DNA from: Gemmatimonadota bacterium
GTDB lineage: Bacteria > Gemmatimonadota > Gemmatimonadetes > Gemmatimonadales > Gemmatimonadaceae
Direction of reading: 5' to 3'
NCBI GenBank assembly: GCA_016794735.1
Contig: JAEUJK010000545.1
Span: 1-5,346, forward strand
DNA length: 5,346 nt
Shown here: positions 1 through 5,346 of the stretch, in pieces
Position numbering within the stretch: the first letter of the stretch is position 1
Layout: each line of letters starts with the position of its first letter
Translations under genes and position numbers: made by a program
Notes under the pieces: generated by a model
Told to the model about the DNA's origin: nothing
What the model saw: only the letters and a program-made list of their open reading frames with translations
Databases searched by the model: none

Positions 1-507
1 GTGGCGGTTCACCTCCCACACGCGCTTGTGGTCGCCGGCCACGGCGGGGTCCAGGTAGGGCACGCGCGACCAGTGGTCGCGTGGTGCCCGGATGTCGGCC
101 ACCGGGTCACGGTGCCAATCGATGGGAAGCCCCACGTCCACCGGGCCGTAACCCAGCATCGCGAGCCGACCGGTGAGGGCATCGTCGGCGCGCGCGAGCA
201 CGAGATGCACCCCCGCGGCGTCGTGTTCCCTCGCCAGCGAGGCGGTGTGCGCGAGGTCGTCGAACCCGGCAAAAAAGCCGCGTCCGCCGCGGCCGCGGAG
301 CTGGCGGATCCAGCCCTCGCACGAACCCGCCGCGGCCCGCACCTCGGGGCGCAGCCGCGCGAACAAATCGGCGGGCGATACCTCCCGCTGGTCGAGCCAG
401 CCTGCCCGTTCGAGCAGCACCCCGGTGAACTGTCGCGCGCGAAAGCGCAGCTCGGCCACCGAGCGGCCCTTGAGGCGGTCGAGCGAGAAGCGGCGGCCGC
501 TGTTCAT
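1..507 (-). CDS. Heparinase II/III-family protein, N-terminal part (runs off the left edge)
   Basis: The reading frame is open from an ATG at 507 down to position 1, giving 169 residues with no stop, so the 3' part lies outside the window. Residues 122-135 (PVDVGLPIDWHRDP) followed by DHW (144-146), PYLD (150-153) and GDHKRVWEVNR (158-168) match the pattern at the end of the N-terminal region of heparinase II/III and alginate-lyase-like proteins, just before the alpha/alpha toroid domain. Such proteins usually exceed 500 residues and cleave uronate-containing polysaccharides by beta-elimination. The catalytic residues lie in the missing part, so activity cannot be judged. No clear signal peptide is visible: the N-terminus (MNSGRRFSLDRLKG) is basic and hydrophilic, as is common for the copies found in polysaccharide gene clusters. 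The start is 6 bases after the stop of the upstream GT2 gene, with a weak AGGG just before it. The family call is well supported; substrate and direction of action are inferred. Confidence 0.82.
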   Translation of the reverse strand, partial: MNSGRRFSLDRLKGRSVAELRFRARQFTGVLLERAGWLDQREVSPADLFARLRPEVRAAAGSCEGWIRQLRGRGGRGFFAGFDDLAHTASLAREHDAAGVHLVLARADDALTGRLAMLGYGPVDVGLPIDWHRDPVADIRAPRDHWSRVPYLDPAVAGDHKRVWEVNRH

Positions 508-511
508 CGCG

Positions 512-515
512 CCCT
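512..515 (-). promoter_or_regulatory. Weak ribosome binding site of the heparinase-like gene
   Basis: On the minus strand the bases TAGGGCGCG precede the ATG at 507. AGGG (515-512) is a partial Shine-Dalgarno match, four bases from the start codon, and overlaps the TAG stop of the upstream glycosyltransferase gene. The arrangement suggests re-initiation by ribosomes finishing the upstream gene. Confidence 0.4.
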
Positions 516-1599
516 AATGACGCCAGACATCCCAGTCGCCGCGCAGGGCGTTCCACGTCGCGCGGACGATCGCCACCTGCATGAGCACCAGGCCCCAGAC
601 GATGCCACGCACGCGGCCGCTCAGGAGCATCGCGATGCACGTGTAGATCGCCGTCGCGGTCACGAGGCGCGAGGTGTCGTCGGGCCAGCGCGCGTGCGCG
701 CTCCCGATGGCCCCCACGACGGCACCGAGCAACACGTAGGGCGTGAGGAGGCGCAGCAGCTTGTGGCTGACAAACTGCAGCCAGATGGGATTGCGACGCG
801 GGCTGAGCACCGCCGGGAGCCACGCGCAGAGCTGCAGGACGCCGGTCAGCGTGCGTGTCTTCCGGCGGTATTCCGTCGCCTGGCCAAAGGCCCGGTCGTC
901 GCGCGCGACGGCGCGCGTCTCGAGCCCGATCCGGTACCCCCGCGTGACCAGCTGCATCGGGGTGAACAGGTCGTCGAGGATCAGCCCGGCGGGGAGGGGC
1001 GTCCAGAGGGCGCGCGGCATGGCGTACACCGCGCCGGTCACCCCAACTGCCGAATGCCAGCGCGCCTCCTGCGCCCGCAACCAGCGTTCGTAGCGCCAGT
1101 AGATCGACGCCACGTTCCACCGGCTTGCCCCCTCGATCGACAAGGCGCCGGAGACGGCCCCGCGGCGCGGGTCGGCCTGCAGCGCCTGCACGAGCCGCGG
1201 GATCGTGTCACGGTCGAACGATTGGCCGGTGTCGGCCATGACGATGCACTCGCCGGTCGCCGCCGCCACGCCCGCGTTGAGCGCCCCGGCCTTGCCGCGC
1301 GGTGGTTCGCCCATCACCACGCGCACACCGTTGAGCTGCGCGAGCGCTCCTTCGCGGGAGGCGTCGCACGCCACGACGATCTCGAGCGGCCCCGCGTGCG
1401 CCGTGTCCCGCAGGTTGGTCACGCGCCGGGCGATGGCTTCGTCGGATTCACGCGTCGCGAGGATCACGCTCACCGACGCCTGGGGGTTCGTCGCACCGGC
1501 CGGGGCCACGCGGGTGCGCGCCAGCGCCCAGGTGGCCAGCGGGTAGAACACCCACGTGTACAGCAATACCCCCACGGACACGACGGCCAGGACGACCAT
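514..1599 (-). CDS. Membrane-anchored family 2 glycosyltransferase
   Basis: This 361-residue protein has a GT-A type glycosyltransferase domain between membrane segments. Residues 2-27 form an N-terminal transmembrane helix. The catalytic domain starts with SVSVILATRE (42-51), which is the beta-strand that opens GT2 domains. ACDAS (77-81) gives the nucleotide-contacting Asp79, RGKAGALNAG (101-110) is the family K-x-x-A-L-N element, and MADTGQSF (121-128) occupies the DXD position. GVTGAVYAMPR (186-196) and LILDDL (206-211) supply the acceptor and catalytic-base region, with RRKTR (245-249) in place of the Q/RxxRW box of processive synthases. About three further hydrophobic segments follow (roughly 280-300, 310-327, 330-347). 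It probably transfers a sugar to a lipid-linked intermediate at the cytoplasmic face of the membrane. The start at 1599 lies four bases after the flippase stop. An in-frame ATG at 1665 would add 22 unconvincing Ser/Gly-rich residues and overlap the flippase by 62 bases. Donor and acceptor sugars cannot be read from the sequence. Confidence 0.9.
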   Translation of the reverse strand: MVVLAVVSVGVLLYTWVFYPLATWALARTRVAPAGATNPQASVSVILATRESDEAIARRVTNLRDTAHAGPLEIVVACDASREGALAQLNGVRVVMGEPPRGKAGALNAGVAAATGECIVMADTGQSFDRDTIPRLVQALQADPRRGAVSGALSIEGASRWNVASIYWRYERWLRAQEARWHSAVGVTGAVYAMPRALWTPLPAGLILDDLFTPMQLVTRGYRIGLETRAVARDDRAFGQATEYRRKTRTLTGVLQLCAWLPAVLSPRRNPIWLQFVSHKLLRLLTPYVLLGAVVGAIGSAHARWPDDTSRLVTATAIYTCIAMLLSGRVRGIVWGLVLMQVAIVRATWNALRGDWDVWRH

Positions 1600-1603
1600 G
1601 TGC

Positions 1604-2971
1604 TTACGCCCAGGGGAAGACGGACAACCCCATGCGTCGCCGGATGAACCAGACGAGGACACCACTGCGCGCGAGGGTCGCGCACAACGTGGCGATCGCC
1701 GTGCCGATCAACCCGTACATCGGCGTGAGGATCAGCGTCAGGACCAGGTTGAGCACCGCGCTGCCGCCGATGATCCACGCGGCTTCCCGCTGGTACTCGG
1801 TCATCGTCAGCAGGAAACCGGCGGTGGCGCCCACGAGGGCCGCCGTCGTGATCGCGATGCTCAGGATCACCAGCACCGGATACGCCGCCTCGAATGCGGG
1901 GCCGTAGCTCCAGCGCAGCAGCAGGTGCCCGAAGGCCACGAGGATCGCGAGGATCGGCAAGCCGATCGCGGCGTTCGCCACGAACACCTGTCGCACGAGG
2001 TGCTGCAGGCGCACGTAGTTCTTCTGCTCGTGCAGCTCGGCGATGAGCGGCGCGGCCACGAAGCTGATCGAGGTCTGCCCGAACTGCAGCAACAGGGTGA
2101 ACTGCGCCGCGGCCCCGTAGAGTCCCGTCTCCTTGGCGCCCACCAGCCACCCGACCACGATCAGGTCGGACTGCTGCGAGATCACCAACTGCGCAATGCC
2201 GATGGTCACCAGCCCCTTCGCCGCCGAGATCCAGCGCGGCTTCTCGAACGCCATCGGGGCGCGCGTCAACTCGGCCGGCCGCGCGCGGCGCAGCCAATAC
2301 TGGAGCAGGAAGACCGCAGACGTCGTCGCGAGCAGGTTGATGGCGATCACCTGCGCCGGCGATGGGGTCGTCCCCAGCAGGATCCACAGCCCGACCGTGG
2401 TCGCGAGCAGCGCCGGTCGCAGGATCAGCCCGGGCACCTGCGACTGGACGTAGCGCTTGAGCGCCTGCAGGTGGCTCGAGTTGAGCAACATCTGCGCGTT
2501 CATCACGAGCAGGCCACAGACCACCATGAGTGCGGCCGGGAGCGCCTCGTGTTTTCGCGCAAAGTCGTCGCGCCAGAACCACGCGATCGCCACGCCGAGC
2601 GATGCGACGCCCAGCGACGTCCACCGCACGACACGACGGCTCCACGTGGAGTAGCCGCGCGCGTGGCCCCACTGTTCTGCCCCGATGTACCCCGCCAGGA
2701 ACCGCGTCGACGTGCCGTCCAGCTCCATCTTGGCCAGCACCGACGCGGCGTTCATGCACGCCAGCGCCAGCAGGTACACGCCAAAGCCGGCCTCGCCGAG
2801 CGCCCGCGCGAGGATGACCTGCCCGATGAACGAGATGCCCGCCCCGCCCACGTTGACGACAAACGAGCGAAAGGCGCTGCCGGTGACCCCTTCGCCCGCA
2901 ATGCGCTCGCGGACCTGTTCAAACAGGCTCGCCAGTGCGCCGCGCGGTGGGGGAGTCACGGGATCGGTCAT
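1604..2971 (-). CDS. Polysaccharide flippase, Wzx type (MOP superfamily)
   Basis: This 455-residue, strongly hydrophobic protein has roughly 12-14 predicted membrane spans, the usual size for Wzx/PST-type oligosaccharide-lipid flippases. After a soluble N-terminus (1-35), the first spans include FVVNVGGAGISFIGQVILAR (37-56), followed by ALGEAGFGVYLLA (57-69), the Leu/Gly-rich opening motif of this family. At mid-protein QQSDLIVVGWLVGAKETGLY (266-285) is the characteristic D-x-x-x-(V/L)-G...G-x-Y block at the start of the second half. YGPAFEAAYPVL (356-367) and GLIGTAIATL (420-429) match typical C-terminal elements. Its role would be to turn undecaprenyl-linked repeat units from the cytoplasmic to the outer leaflet, which implies a Wzy-type polymerase elsewhere in the locus. 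The chosen ATG (2971-2969) overlaps the TGA of the SGNH gene as ATGA; no Shine-Dalgarno is visible, so coupled translation is likely. An ATG at 2992 would add seven residues (MHRRAAR) and is less likely. The symbol wzx is not assigned because family members are too divergent for orthology. Confidence 0.9.
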   Translation of the reverse strand: MTDPVTPPPRGALASLFEQVRERIAGEGVTGSAFRSFVVNVGGAGISFIGQVILARALGEAGFGVYLLALACMNAASVLAKMELDGTSTRFLAGYIGAEQWGHARGYSTWSRRVVRWTSLGVASLGVAIAWFWRDDFARKHEALPAALMVVCGLLVMNAQMLLNSSHLQALKRYVQSQVPGLILRPALLATTVGLWILLGTTPSPAQVIAINLLATTSAVFLLQYWLRRARPAELTRAPMAFEKPRWISAAKGLVTIGIAQLVISQQSDLIVVGWLVGAKETGLYGAAAQFTLLLQFGQTSISFVAAPLIAELHEQKNYVRLQHLVRQVFVANAAIGLPILAILVAFGHLLLRWSYGPAFEAAYPVLVILSIAITTAALVGATAGFLLTMTEYQREAAWIIGGSAVLNLVLTLILTPMYGLIGTAIATLCATLARSGVLVWFIRRRMGLSVFPWA

Positions 2972-4071
2972 CCGCGCGGCCCGCCGGTGCAAAGCCCGGG
3001 GGCCAGCGCCCCGGTCAGCGTATGCGCGACCCGCGCCGCCCCGATATCCGTGAAGTGCACGAAGTCCGCGAAGTTCCCCTTCCAGTCGCCGGGGAACGAC
3101 CCCGCCAGGTCAACCAGTGCCACCGAGGAATCGCGCGCCACACGTACGGCGACGTCACGCGCGACGCGATGGAAGTCCACAAGCACCTGGCCGGTGACAG
3201 AAGGAAACTGGTACTCCCACGCAGTGAGCAACCCGGGATCCGAGAACCCGGGCGCCATCGTGGCGTTGACGTGACCAATAAGCGTAACGGGAACGCCGAG
3301 CGAACGCGCGACGCCAATCGTGGTGCGCAGGTCGTTCTCCAGCTGCTCCAGTCGTGGCTGGGGGACCTCCTTGGCCACGAACTTCTGTCGGCGACGCATC
3401 AGCAGCGCGCGACGGACCCCGTTCTCCACCGCCGATGGGAGGAGACCCTTCACCTGCGAGACCAGCCGTTCCTTCGAGCGTGAAGCCAGCACCCGGGTCC
3501 AGGGCAGCGCCGAGTCCGCCGCGGCCGTCCCCCGCGTGGCCGTGGGGGGCAACCGGTTGAGGTAGAAAGCCGGCGACGGATACAGCAGGACGGCCGTCGG
3601 TTGCAGCTCGCGCACGATCCGGTCGATGACCGGGTTCATGGAGGGCAGGGCCATCCCGGGGAGCGCGGCGTTCACCACCTCAACGTTCACGCACCCGCGG
3701 CCCGCCAGCGAATCCTGCAACTGCCGCGGATACTCGCGCCCCGGCGTCTCGTACAGGCCAAAGGTCTCGGAGGCGCCGACCACGACGATGCGCTGCGTCC
3801 CGGACGGCCGCGGGATCGCGACATCCGGGCTCCGCAGGCCACGCGCATTGAGTGACCAATTGCGGTACCGGGCGTTCGGCCGCCCGCGTGCACCGGTGGA
3901 GTCGAGCCAGATGAGGTCGGCTGGGCTGGCCACCCGCGACATCATCGGGATCCCGGCAGCAATCCGGTCCTCGACGCGGGTCGCCAGCTCCATCACGAGG
4001 AAGGCCGGCACGGCCAGCACCAGCCACTGCCAGGTCCAGCGCGGTCCGGGCGCCACGTTAAGCTGCGACAT
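2968..4071 (-). CDS. Membrane-anchored SGNH/GDSL-like hydrolase or acyltransferase
   Basis: This 367-residue protein has one N-terminal hydrophobic segment (about 13-30, WTWQWLVLAVPAFLVMEL), which suggests that the rest lies outside the cytoplasmic membrane. An N-x-x-G-x-R element (NARGLR, 75-80) leads into RIVVVGASETFG (94-105), where GAS replaces the usual GDS and Ser101 is the likely nucleophile. NAALPG (134-139) fits block II. DFVHFTDIG (336-344) fits block V, with Asp336 and His339 as the remaining catalytic pair. The block III Asn is not evident: the corresponding strand reads AVLLYPSPAFYL (160-171). SGNH proteins of this form occur in polysaccharide clusters and act as esterases or O-acetyltransferases, as AlgJ/AlgX do in alginate acetylation; which applies here is inference. 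The start at 4071 overlaps the end of the GT4 gene by 14 bases and follows a GGGAGG. A longer frame from 4191 would add 40 Arg/Pro-rich residues that merely mirror the GT4 gene in another frame. Family call is fairly firm, activity unknown. Confidence 0.8.
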   Translation of the reverse strand: MSQLNVAPGPRWTWQWLVLAVPAFLVMELATRVEDRIAAGIPMMSRVASPADLIWLDSTGARGRPNARYRNWSLNARGLRSPDVAIPRPSGTQRIVVVGASETFGLYETPGREYPRQLQDSLAGRGCVNVEVVNAALPGMALPSMNPVIDRIVRELQPTAVLLYPSPAFYLNRLPPTATRGTAAADSALPWTRVLASRSKERLVSQVKGLLPSAVENGVRRALLMRRRQKFVAKEVPQPRLEQLENDLRTTIGVARSLGVPVTLIGHVNATMAPGFSDPGLLTAWEYQFPSVTGQVLVDFHRVARDVAVRVARDSSVALVDLAGSFPGDWKGNFADFVHFTDIGAARVAHTLTGALAPGLCTGGPRG

Positions 4072-5179
4072 GGGCCTCCCGCCACGGCGTGGTGGTGAGC
4101 CCGGCGTACAACGCCCGCCAGTCGCGCGAGGTGACCTCCCACGTGTACGTCGCCAGGCAGTGCGCACGGGCACGCGCGGCGAGTCCGGCACCGAGCCCGG
4201 GCTCCCGCACCACGCGCAACGCCGCGGCCGCGAGGGCCTCGTGGTCGTTGCACGGTACCAGCAGCGCCGTCACGCCTTCGCTCACCATGTAGGGAATGCC
4301 CCCGGCATTGGTCGTCACCATCGGCAAGCCGGCCGCCGAGGCCTCGATGAGCGACAAGGGCATGTTGTCGAGGTCAGGGCTGTTGAGGTAGACGTCCGCC
4401 TCGTCATACAACTGCGCCATGGCCTCGGGCGTCAGCTTGCCCCGGAACTCCACTGCATCCGCCACGCCGTGTTCTGCCGCCAGCGCCTCCAGGTGAGGAC
4501 GTTCGGGGCCGAAGCCCGCGACCAGCAACCGCGCGTCAGGCAAGGCACGCCGCACGATGGCGAACGCCCGGACGATGCACGCCACGTTGTACAGCCCCTG
4601 CAGGTTCCGGTTGGACAGGAACACGGGCCGCGGCGTCGTGCGCACCCGATACGGGAAACGTTCGACGTCGACGAAGTTGTGGATCGCCATCGCCGGCAGC
4701 CCGAACCGCGCGAACACGTCCACGAGGTAGGCGGACGGCACCACGATCCGGTGCGCCAGGCGCATCGACGGGATCGCCGTCCGGCGCCAGCGGGTCAGGT
4801 GATCCTCGGCTTCTCCACTGTGGTAGTTCAGCACCACACGCTTCCCGAAGAGCCGCGCGACGAGCATCGCCGGCAGCGGGGCGAGCACGAACGACCAGTA
4901 CGACGCCGAGAACGCATGGATCACGTCGTAGCGCGGCACCGTGCGCAGCAGCGAGAAGAGGTACGCAATCGAAGTCACCACCGTGCGCACGAACTTGATG
5001 CGCTGCAGCGCGGCGAGGGGTCCGGGAAGTGCCGGATTCACGGCAAGGAAACCCACGTCGATCCCCGGGACCTGCGCGAGCTTGTCGAGCAGCCGCTTGA
5101 GCTGCACGCTCTGGCCGCCCAGGATGGCGAGTGACGGTCCCACCAGCAGGACACGGATCGGGCGCGAGTCGGGAGTCAT
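4058..5179 (-). CDS. Glycosyltransferase, GT4-like (GT-B fold)
   Basis: This complete 373-residue cytoplasmic retaining glycosyltransferase has the usual length for GT4. The N-terminal Rossmann domain opens with IRVLLVGPSLAILGGQSVQL (8-27), containing the glycine loop, and includes YDVIHAFS (84-91) and VVLNYHSGEAEDHL (115-128). RIVVPSAYLVDVF (144-156) and AIHNFVDVERF (165-175) lead into the second domain. In the C-terminal donor-binding domain, FLSNRNLQGLYNVACIVRAF (187-206) and LLVAGFGPERPHLE (218-231) are typical. DNMPLSLIEASAAGLPMVTT (271-290) is the E-x7-E motif with Asp271 in place of the first Glu and Glu279 retained; NAGGIPYMV (291-299) follows. It presumably adds a sugar from a nucleotide donor to the lipid-linked repeat unit. 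The start is eight bases after the stop of the preceding MBOAT-like gene, and the 3' end overlaps the SGNH gene by 14 bases. Family assignment is firm; the sugar and linkage cannot be deduced. Confidence 0.93.
   Translation of the reverse strand: MTPDSRPIRVLLVGPSLAILGGQSVQLKRLLDKLAQVPGIDVGFLAVNPALPGPLAALQRIKFVRTVVTSIAYLFSLLRTVPRYDVIHAFSASYWSFVLAPLPAMLVARLFGKRVVLNYHSGEAEDHLTRWRRTAIPSMRLAHRIVVPSAYLVDVFARFGLPAMAIHNFVDVERFPYRVRTTPRPVFLSNRNLQGLYNVACIVRAFAIVRRALPDARLLVAGFGPERPHLEALAAEHGVADAVEFRGKLTPEAMAQLYDEADVYLNSPDLDNMPLSLIEASAAGLPMVTTNAGGIPYMVSEGVTALLVPCNDHEALAAAALRVVREPGLGAGLAARARAHCLATYTWEVTSRDWRALYAGLTTTPWREAHVAA
4075..4080 (-). promoter_or_regulatory. Ribosome binding site of the SGNH gene
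   Basis: GGGAGG (4080-4075 on the minus strand) lies three bases before the ATG at 4071. It is the best Shine-Dalgarno match at any junction in the window and supports the 4071 start over the longer frame beginning at 4191. It lies inside the final codons of the GT4 gene (Arg-Glu-Ala). The spacing is shorter than usual. Confidence 0.55.
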
Positions 5180-5187
5180 CGTCGCGC

Positions 5188-5346
5188 TCAGAACTGGAAG
5201 TACAGGAAGGGCGATGACCGCGTGCCGAGGATGATCGCGAGGCTCGCGGCGAACGCGAGGGTCAGCGCGATGCGCCGCGGCGCCGTGTCACGCACCTCGA
5301 CCTCGAACGCGTTCGGCCCGGCCATCGACCACCACGCGGCAACGAG
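5188..5346 (-). CDS. C-terminal tail of a membrane protein, probably MBOAT O-acyltransferase (partial)
   Basis: The frame is open from the right edge to a TGA at 5190-5188 and encodes the last 52 residues of a protein whose start lies outside the window. A short polar stretch (MAGPNAFEVEVRDTAPRR) is followed by a hydrophobic helix (IALTLAFAASLAIILGT) and the ending SSPFLYFQF. A last transmembrane helix followed by a terminal PF(L/I)YFQF-like sequence is, from memory of the family, a frequent ending of AlgI/DltB-like MBOAT acyltransferases. These carry acyl groups across or at the membrane for O-acylation of polysaccharides. An SGNH protein two genes downstream fits, since MBOAT and SGNH proteins commonly work in pairs. 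The active-site His region is not in the window, so another polytopic membrane protein of the locus, such as a polymerase or ligase, cannot be excluded. The gene ends eight bases before the GT4 start, so it belongs to the same transcriptional unit. Confidence 0.6.
   Translation of the reverse strand, partial: LVAAWWSMAGPNAFEVEVRDTAPRRIALTLAFAASLAIILGTRSSPFLYFQF

Noticed and set aside
107..1120. Minus-strand open frame of 337 codons in another phase across the start of the heparinase-like gene.
   Set aside because: It is Arg/Ala-rich without any motif and overlaps two genes with strong family evidence in other frames.
1..1647. Long open reading frame on the plus strand (548 codons) opposite the heparinase-like and GT2 genes.
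   Set aside because: Its codons are in exact register with the complementary codons of both genes. It stays open simply because sense TTA, CTA and TCA are rare in this GC-rich DNA. The translation is His/Arg/Pro-rich with no domain.
1597..1665. Upstream ATG at 1665 as the GT2 start.
   Set aside because: It adds a 22-residue Ser/Gly-rich stretch unlike GT2 N-termini and a 62-base overlap. The ATG at 1599 places the transmembrane helix at the N-terminus and fits the tight spacing of the operon.
1470..2759. Minus-strand open frame of 429 codons in another phase across the flippase.
   Set aside because: It is low-complexity Arg/Ala/Gly/Asp sequence, lacks the hydrophobic pattern of the flippase frame, and is a GC-driven artefact.
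3230..3252. Direct repeat AACCCGGG at 3230-3237 and 3245-3252.
   Set aside because: It is short, inside the SGNH coding sequence, and explained by similar Pro-Gly codons (APGFSDPGL); no third copy or associated structure was seen.
1556..3274. Plus-strand open frame of 572 codons opposite the flippase gene.
   Set aside because: It is codon-registered with the complement of the flippase, has low-complexity Arg/Gln/His-rich content, and no recognisable motif. Best explained as a mirror of the real gene.
4072..4191. Upstream ATG at 4191 as the SGNH gene start.
   Set aside because: The extra 40 residues are Arg/Pro-rich and lie wholly over the GT4 coding end; the ATG at 4071 has a GGGAGG before it and is followed soon by a membrane anchor.
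3626..5134. Plus-strand open frame of 502 codons opposite the GT4 gene.
   Set aside because: It is in the antisense register of the GT4 gene and rich in Arg, His and Gln; the minus-strand product has clear family motifs, this one has none.

Overview
The window is a stretch of very GC-rich bacterial DNA (about two thirds G+C by eye) that is entirely occupied by one set of six minus-strand genes. Four are complete and two are cut by the window edges. Codon use is strongly biased to G/C at third positions throughout, and no gene looks compositionally foreign. The style of the proteins would fit a high-GC soil or aquatic bacterium. Gemmatimonadota is one possibility, but this is a guess from general appearance and not shown by any marker gene.

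Read in the direction of transcription (right to left), the layout is: the C-terminal tail of a membrane protein, probably an MBOAT-family O-acyltransferase (5346-5188); a GT4-type (GT-B fold) glycosyltransferase (5179-4058); a membrane-anchored SGNH/GDSL-like protein (4071-2968); a Wzx-type polysaccharide flippase of the MOP superfamily (2971-1604); a membrane-anchored family 2 glycosyltransferase (1599-514); and the N-terminal 169 residues of a heparinase II/III-type protein (507-1). Junctions are +8, -14, -4, +4 and +6 bases, where negative numbers are overlaps. There is therefore no room for internal promoters or terminators, and the genes almost certainly form one translationally coupled transcriptional unit whose promoter lies beyond position 5346.

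Together the genes describe part of an exopolysaccharide or O-antigen-like locus. Two glycosyltransferases build a lipid-linked repeat unit at the inner face of the membrane, and the flippase moves it across. The MBOAT/SGNH pair could add or move acyl (probably acetyl) groups, and the heparinase-like protein could cut or edit a uronate-containing product outside the cytoplasm. The polymerase (Wzy), the initiating phosphoglycosyltransferase and the export proteins are not in this window and would be expected nearby. No RNA genes, mobile elements, CRISPR arrays or significant repeats were found, and no stretch over 300 bases lacks a gene. The window looks like a good but recognisable polysaccharide cluster, not a clearly new system. 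The most interesting points are the split acylation module, the lyase inside a biosynthetic operon, and departures from family motifs in the SGNH protein and the GT2.
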